The notes beneath the pieces were generated by a model that worked only from the letters and a program-made list of their open reading frames with translations, made no database searches and had not been told where the DNA came from. From positions 558,001 to 622,000 of the forward strand of contig NZ_QGGR01000003.1 in NCBI RefSeq assembly GCF_003148685.1: a DNA stretch of 64,000 bases, in the 5' to 3' direction. The position numbers and the translations under genes are program-made. Within the stretch, counting starts at the first letter, position 1. Each line of letters opens with the position of its first letter. Positions 59,692-64,000 of this stretch are shown here, in pieces. This stretch comes from Actinoplanes xinjiangensis. GTDB lineage: Bacteria; Actinomycetota; Actinomycetes; Mycobacteriales; Micromonosporaceae.

Positions 59692-60569
59692 TGAGCGAGT
59701 TCGTCTACCTGACCTTCGACGGGCTCAGCCGCGGCCTGGTCTATGCCGCGTTCGCGCTGGCCCTGGTGCTGATCTGGCGGGCTGCCCGGATCGTCAACTT
59801 CGCACAGGGTGCGATGGCGGTGTCCGCGGTCTACGTCGCGTACTCGGTCACGAACGCCACCGGGTCGTACTGGCTGGGGTTCGGGGCCGCGCTCCTGGCC
59901 GGGCTGGCGCTGGGCGTCATCGTCGAGCGCGTGGTGATGCGGTTCGTGGACCACTCGTCGCCGCTCAACGGGGTGGTGGTCGCGCTCGGACTGGTACTGA
60001 TCTTCCAGGGCGTGCTGGGCATCGTCTACGGCAACGAGTTCCTGCCGTTCGAGACCCCGTTCAGCCGGGACGCCTTCGTGGTCGGCGGGGTGGCGATGCT
60101 GTCCCGGTACGACCTGTTCGTCTTCGGGACGGTCGGCGCCGTGGTCATCGCTCTCACGCTGCTGTTCACCCGTACCGCTGTCGGGCTCCGGATGCGTGCG
60201 GCGGCCTTCGCGCCGGACGTGTCGAGGCTGCTCGGCGTCTCGGTGGGCGGCATGTTGACGCTCGGCTGGGCACTGGCGGCGGCCGTGGGATCGCTCGCCG
60301 GGATCCTCGTCGTCCCCACCGAACTGGGTGTGCACCCGACAGCGATGGACGTGGTCTTCGTGTCGGCGTTCGCGGCCGCCGTCGTGGGAGGTCTGGACAG
60401 CCCGATCGGCGCGGTCGTGGGCGGACTGATCGTCGGCGTCCTGCTGTCGTACGTCAGCGGATACATCGACGTCACGGTCGCCCCGATGGCCGTTCTCGCC
60501 CTGCTCGTCGTCGTCCTGCTCGGTAGACCGGGCGGACTGTTCTCCAGCTCGAAAGCGAGGGTGGCATGA
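59691..60569 (+). CDS. livH: Branched-chain-type ABC transporter permease LivH
   Basis: 292 aa with about eight membrane helices. It contains VNFAQGAMAVSAVYVAYSV, the LivH 'NFAQG' signature, near residue 35, and AAAVVGGLDSPIGAVVGGLI near 230. It forms half of the channel with LivM. It overlaps livM by 4 nt. Confidence 0.92.
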   Translation: MSEFVYLTFDGLSRGLVYAAFALALVLIWRAARIVNFAQGAMAVSAVYVAYSVTNATGSYWLGFGAALLAGLALGVIVERVVMRFVDHSSPLNGVVVALGLVLIFQGVLGIVYGNEFLPFETPFSRDAFVVGGVAMLSRYDLFVFGTVGAVVIALTLLFTRTAVGLRMRAAAFAPDVSRLLGVSVGGMLTLGWALAAAVGSLAGILVVPTELGVHPTAMDVVFVSAFAAAVVGGLDSPIGAVVGGLIVGVLLSYVSGYIDVTVAPMAVLALLVVVLLGRPGGLFSSSKARVA

Positions 60570-61624
60570 CCGGCCGCACCGCAGCGAAGCACGAAGCCGA
60601 GACGGCCGGGACCGCGCAGGCACCCGTACCGGATGCGGGTCCCGTCCTGCCGAAGCGCCGCCGGCGGGTGCATCCGGTGATCGTGATCGCGGCCGGCGCG
60701 GTCCTGGTGGTCGCGCTGACCTACATGCTGCCGCCGTTCCGGAACTATCAGCTGGCCACCGTGGGCGCCTACTTCTGCGTGACGGCCGGGCTGACCGTCC
60801 TGACCGGACTGAACGGGCAGTTGTCGCTGGGGCACGGCGCGCTGATGGCGACCGGCGCCTACACGCTGGCACTGACGCAGAACAGGTGGGAGAACCTCCC
60901 GCTCAGCTTCGCCATGGCGGTCCTCGTCACCACCGTGGTGGGCGCGGTGATCGGCCTGGCCGCGGCCCGGTTGCGCGGTCCCTACCTGGCCGGTCTGACT
61001 CTCGCCGTCGCGATCGTGGTCCCGTCGGTGACCAGCACGTTCGATGAGACGTTCAACAGTGACCAGGGCCTGTCGGTGTTCCTGAACCCGCCGCCCGAGC
61101 AGTACCCGATCGAGCAGTGGCAGGCCTGGCTGTGCTGGGGTGCGGCGCTGGTCGTGGTGCTGCTGCTGGCGCTGCTGGTGCGCGGCCGGTTCGGGCGGGA
61201 CCTGCGGGCCGTCCGCGACGACGAGACCGCCGCCAAGCTCGCCGGGATCAACATCGCGCGTACCCAGGTGCTGGCGTTCGTGGTGAGCGCCGTCTGCGCC
61301 GGGGTGTCCGGCGCCCTGTTCGCCTACCTCGCGCAGAGCGTCTCGCCCGGAGCCTTCCCGTTGACCCTGTCCCTCTTCCTGGTCATGGCGATCGTGATCG
61401 GCGGGCTGGGGAGCCTCTTCGGGGCGTTGTGGGGCGCGTTGCTGCTGGTGGTGCTGCCCGCACTGTCCCAGTCCGTCGGTGAGCAGACCGGTTCGCAGCG
61501 GCTGGAGGGAAACCTCGCGCTGATCGTCTTCGGTGTCGTGCTCGTCGTCGTCATGCTCGCCGCTCCGGGCGGCCTCGCATCCATCCCATCTCGAATGTCA
61601 CGCCTGATCAGGAGGAACCGATGA
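60566..61624 (+). CDS. livM: Branched-chain-type ABC transporter permease LivM
   Basis: 352 aa with an N-terminal ~35-residue cytoplasmic extension and about nine or ten helices. It has LTGLNGQLSLGHGALMATGA, the LivM 'GQ-S-GHG' signature, and RAVRDDETAAKLAGINIART, the ATPase-contact loop. It overlaps both neighbours by 4 nt. Confidence 0.92.
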   Translation: MTGRTAAKHEAETAGTAQAPVPDAGPVLPKRRRRVHPVIVIAAGAVLVVALTYMLPPFRNYQLATVGAYFCVTAGLTVLTGLNGQLSLGHGALMATGAYTLALTQNRWENLPLSFAMAVLVTTVVGAVIGLAAARLRGPYLAGLTLAVAIVVPSVTSTFDETFNSDQGLSVFLNPPPEQYPIEQWQAWLCWGAALVVVLLLALLVRGRFGRDLRAVRDDETAAKLAGINIARTQVLAFVVSAVCAGVSGALFAYLAQSVSPGAFPLTLSLFLVMAIVIGGLGSLFGALWGALLLVVLPALSQSVGEQTGSQRLEGNLALIVFGVVLVVVMLAAPGGLASIPSRMSRLIRRNR

Positions 61625-62889
61625 AACGCATAACGACGGCGGCCCTTTCCGTCTTGCTGCTGGCGACCGCCGGCTGCACGGACGGCGGCGGTGGCGGCAA
61701 CGGCTCGGGCAGCGGAAACGTGCCAGGGGTGACCGACACCGAGATCGTGGTCGGCACGCACATGCCGCTGACCGGTCCGGCCGCGGGCGGCTACTCGAAG
61801 ATCGCGCCGGCCACCAAGGCGTACTTCGACTACGTCAACGCCAACGGCGGTGTGCACGGCCGCAAGATCACCTACAAGATCAAGGACGACGGCTACAACC
61901 CGGCGAACACCCAGACCGTGGTGCGGGAGCTGGTGCTTCAGGACAAGGTCTTCGCGGTCCTCAACGGTCTCGGCACCCCCACACACACCGGTGTCCTCGA
62001 CTTCCTCAAGACCAACCGGGTGCCCGACCTGTTCGTGGCCAGCGGCAGCCGCAGCTGGAACCAGGCCGACAAGTATCCGCAGACGTTCGGCTTCAACCCG
62101 GACTACACGGTCGAGGGCAAGATCCTGGCCACCTACATCAAGGAGAACCTGGCCGGGAAGAAGACCTGCTTCCTCGGCCAGGACGACGACTTCGGCCGGG
62201 ACAGCCTGGCCGGCGTCGAGAAGATCCTCGGTGCGGTCGCGGCCAAGGAGAGCTACGTGACCAGCAACCCGAACGTCGGGCCGCAGATGGGTGCGCTCAA
62301 GGCGGCCGGCTGTGAGGTCGTCGTGCTCGCGACTGTGCCCGGTTTCACTGCCCTGTCGATCGGGACCGCTGCGAAGATTGCGTTCAAACCGCAGTTCGTC
62401 GTCAGTAACGTCGGCTCCGACCCGACCACCGTCGGGAAGACTCTGGGTGCTGCCGCGCCCCTGATGGAGGGCCTCGTGGCGGCCAACTACCTGCCACTGA
62501 ACACCGACGAGGCCAACCCGTGGATCCAGCTGTTCAAGAAGGTCAACGCGGAGCACAACGGCAACGCCGAGTTCGACAACAACGTCGTCTACGGCATGTC
62601 CGTGGGCTACCTGTTCGTGCAGGCGCTCCAGTCGGCCGGCAAGGACCTGACCCGCGACAAGATCCTCGAAACCGTGCAGAAGAACGGCTTCCAGGGTCCG
62701 GGCCTCGTGCCGCTGCGCTTCTCGGCCCAGGACCACTCGGGGTACGGCGGTGAGCAGCTCACCAAGGTGGAGAACGGCAAGGCCGTGTACTTCGGCACCC
62801 CGTACACCACCGACGACGGAGACGGTCCGGTCGCGCCGTACCAGGGGCAGGCCGTGGCACCACCGCCGAGTGGCGTGCCCGCCGCGTAA
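61621..62889 (+). CDS. livK: Branched-chain-type substrate-binding lipoprotein
   Basis: 422 aa. The lipoprotein signal has a lipobox ending TAGC at residue 19, followed by a Gly-rich tether. The rest is a Peripla_BP_6 fold: VVGTHMPLTGPAAGGYSKIA near the ligand site, then GGVHGRKITYKIKDDGYNPA. The ligand is unknown; linked SDR genes argue that it may be catabolised by dehydrogenases. Confidence 0.9.
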   Translation: MKRITTAALSVLLLATAGCTDGGGGGNGSGSGNVPGVTDTEIVVGTHMPLTGPAAGGYSKIAPATKAYFDYVNANGGVHGRKITYKIKDDGYNPANTQTVVRELVLQDKVFAVLNGLGTPTHTGVLDFLKTNRVPDLFVASGSRSWNQADKYPQTFGFNPDYTVEGKILATYIKENLAGKKTCFLGQDDDFGRDSLAGVEKILGAVAAKESYVTSNPNVGPQMGALKAAGCEVVVLATVPGFTALSIGTAAKIAFKPQFVVSNVGSDPTTVGKTLGAAAPLMEGLVAANYLPLNTDEANPWIQLFKKVNAEHNGNAEFDNNVVYGMSVGYLFVQALQSAGKDLTRDKILETVQKNGFQGPGLVPLRFSAQDHSGYGGEQLTKVENGKAVYFGTPYTTDDGDGPVAPYQGQAVAPPPSGVPAA

Positions 62890-62892
62890 TAT

Positions 62893-62909
62893 CTGCACTT
62901 AGACTGCAA
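62893..62909 (-). promoter_or_regulatory. Second copy of the liv operator motif, upstream of the SDR genes
   Basis: On the minus strand TTGCAGTCTAAGTGCAG matches the liv operator TTACACTCCAAGTGTAA at 12 of 17 positions. It follows a TAATAT hexamer (62887-62892) that could be a -10 element, and lies 24 bp before the SDR start codon. Confidence 0.55.
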
Positions 62910-62933
62910 AAACACGACTCAGGAGGTTGGGCG

Positions 62934-63680
62934 ATGGCCGACCAGGTAGCAATCGTGACCGGAGCAAGCCGGGGGATCGGGTTCGCCATCGCGCAACGCT
63001 TCGTCGCCCAGGGTGTGAGAGTCGCCGTCACCGGCCGCGACGCCGACGCCCTCGAGGCCGCCGTGAAGGAGCTCGGCGGCCCCGAGGTGGCGCTCGGCGT
63101 GGCCGGCAAGGGCGACGACCCCGCGCACCGGGCCGCGGTGATCGACGCGGTGCGGGAGCGGTTCGGCCCGGTCACCACGCTGATCAACAACATCGGGATC
63201 AACCCGGCGTACGGGCCGCTGGCCACCCTGGACCTCAACGCCGCCCGCAAGATGGCCGAGGTCAACCTGATCGGCACGCTCGGCTGGATCCAGGAGGCGC
63301 TGCGCGGCGGACTCGGCGAGACCGGCGGTTCGATCGTCAACATCTCGTCGGTCTCCGGTGTCCGCCCCGCGCCCGGGATCGCCTTCTACGGCACCACCAA
63401 GGCCGCCCTCATCCACCTCACCGAGGAACTCGCGGTCGAGTTGGCCCCGAAGATCCGGGTCAACGCGGTCGCGCCCGCGGTCGTGAAGACGCGGTTCGCC
63501 TCCGCCCTCTACGAGGGGCGGGAGGCGGAGGTGGCGGCCACGTATCCGCTCCAGCGGCTCGGTCACACCGACGACGTGGCCGGCACCGTGGCGTTCCTCT
63601 GCTCCCCGGACGCCGCCTGGATCACCGGGCAGACCATCGTGATCGACGGTGGCATCACCCTCACCGGGGCCGTCCAGTGA
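62934..63680 (+). CDS. Short-chain dehydrogenase/reductase
   Basis: 248 aa from ATG 62934 behind CAGGAGGTTGG. It has cofactor motif TGASRGIG (residues 9-16), NNIGINPAYG, catalytic Ser in IVNISSVSGVRP and YGTTK (YxxxK). Arg and Thr choices after beta-2 (VTGRDADAL) favour NADP(H). It resembles FabG-like or hydroxyacyl dehydrogenases. Next to the liv operon, it may act on the imported compound. Confidence 0.9.
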   Translation: MADQVAIVTGASRGIGFAIAQRFVAQGVRVAVTGRDADALEAAVKELGGPEVALGVAGKGDDPAHRAAVIDAVRERFGPVTTLINNIGINPAYGPLATLDLNAARKMAEVNLIGTLGWIQEALRGGLGETGGSIVNISSVSGVRPAPGIAFYGTTKAALIHLTEELAVELAPKIRVNAVAPAVVKTRFASALYEGREAEVAATYPLQRLGHTDDVAGTVAFLCSPDAAWITGQTIVIDGGITLTGAVQ

Positions 63681-64000
63681 GCCTCAAGCGGGTGGTGGTC
63701 ACCGGCGCCGGTGGCGGGATCGGCGCGGCACTGGCCCGGCGGTTCGCCGCCGACGGTGCCAAGGTGGTGGTCAACGATCTGAACGCGGAGGCGGCCCGGA
63801 CGGTCGCCGGCGAGATCGGCGGGATCGCGGTTCCCGGTGACGCGGCCCGCGAGGAGGACGTCCGGCACCTGATCGACACGGCCTGGAGCGAACTGGGCGG
63901 GATCGATCTGTTCTGCTCGAACGCCGGAGTGCTGTCGGCCGGGGACGAGACGACACCGGACGCCCAGTGGCAGCGCGACTTCGGGGTCAACGTGATGTCG
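63677..64000 (+). CDS. Short-chain dehydrogenase/reductase, cut by window end
   Basis: 108 residues visible from GTG 63677 (GTGA overlap with the previous SDR). It has cofactor motif TGAGGGIG, VVVNDLNAEAA with the Asp that favours NAD(H), and CSNAGVLS in place of the usual NNAG. The catalytic part lies beyond the window. Translationally coupled to the first SDR. Confidence 0.88.
   Translation, partial: MSLKRVVVTGAGGGIGAALARRFAADGAKVVVNDLNAEAARTVAGEIGGIAVPGDAAREEDVRHLIDTAWSELGGIDLFCSNAGVLSAGDETTPDAQWQRDFGVNVMS

Overview
The window is a high-GC actinobacterial chromosome segment. Third codon positions are almost all G or C, GTG starts are common, and whiB7, mycoredoxin, mshB (mycothiol), AdnAB and ArgP/LysE are present. 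Gene content and order point to Micromonosporaceae, probably Actinoplanes or a close relative; this placement is inferred, not proven. No phage, IS element, CRISPR array, tRNA or rRNA was seen. The window is mostly conserved core genome with a few lineage-specific insertions.

Region 1 (1-27.3 kb) is a conserved actinobacterial stress and DNA-repair neighbourhood. It holds a YgjP-like metallopeptidase, an orphan ThiF/YcaO-partner-like protein, an ABC1 kinase, whiB7, uvrD2, mycoredoxin, a Nudix NADH pyrophosphatase, two M16 peptidases and the adnB-adnA helicase-nuclease pair. From memory, a similar order (ABC1 kinase, whiB7, uvrD2, mycoredoxin, nudC, adnB, adnA) occurs in mycobacteria. Inserted in it are an Rrf2-regulated sulfonate-type ABC transporter (13.4-16.6 kb), a PlsC acyltransferase, a cold-shock protein and a small WXG-like operon with a frameshift.

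Region 2 (27.6-50.2 kb) carries lysine/diaminopimelate and mycothiol genes: two LOG proteins, dapE and dapD (divergent), an ArgP-type regulator with a LysE exporter, dapC with a 7Fe ferredoxin, mshB, and the TldD/TldE pair. The dap genes are split by an accessory block at 32.9-39.7 kb. That block contains a MerR regulator fused to a sliding-clamp-like domain, a methyltransferase, and a tandem set of five small exported proteins sharing an N-terminal [GA]AA[WY]AxW-type hydrophobic segment, four of them with related Ig-like domains. This five-gene set is the best candidate here for an undescribed system.

Region 3 (50.4-64 kb) has a three-subunit succinate dehydrogenase operon, a TetR/MFS efflux pair with three copies of a shared operator, an AlkB-like dioxygenase, and a complete branched-chain-type (Liv) ABC transporter followed by two SDR dehydrogenases. 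A perfect 17-bp palindrome at the liv promoter recurs in degenerate form before the SDR genes, which suggests one shared regulator.

Window-wide observations: at least ten genes have a TANNNT -10 hexamer 6-7 nt before the start codon, suggesting leaderless transcripts. Two genes carry single-base frameshifts, which may be real or assembly errors. Several non-coding repeats are present (22-bp x5, 39-bp x2, a 28-bp perfect hairpin), and three helically phased DnaA boxes lie far from any visible dnaA/dnaN.
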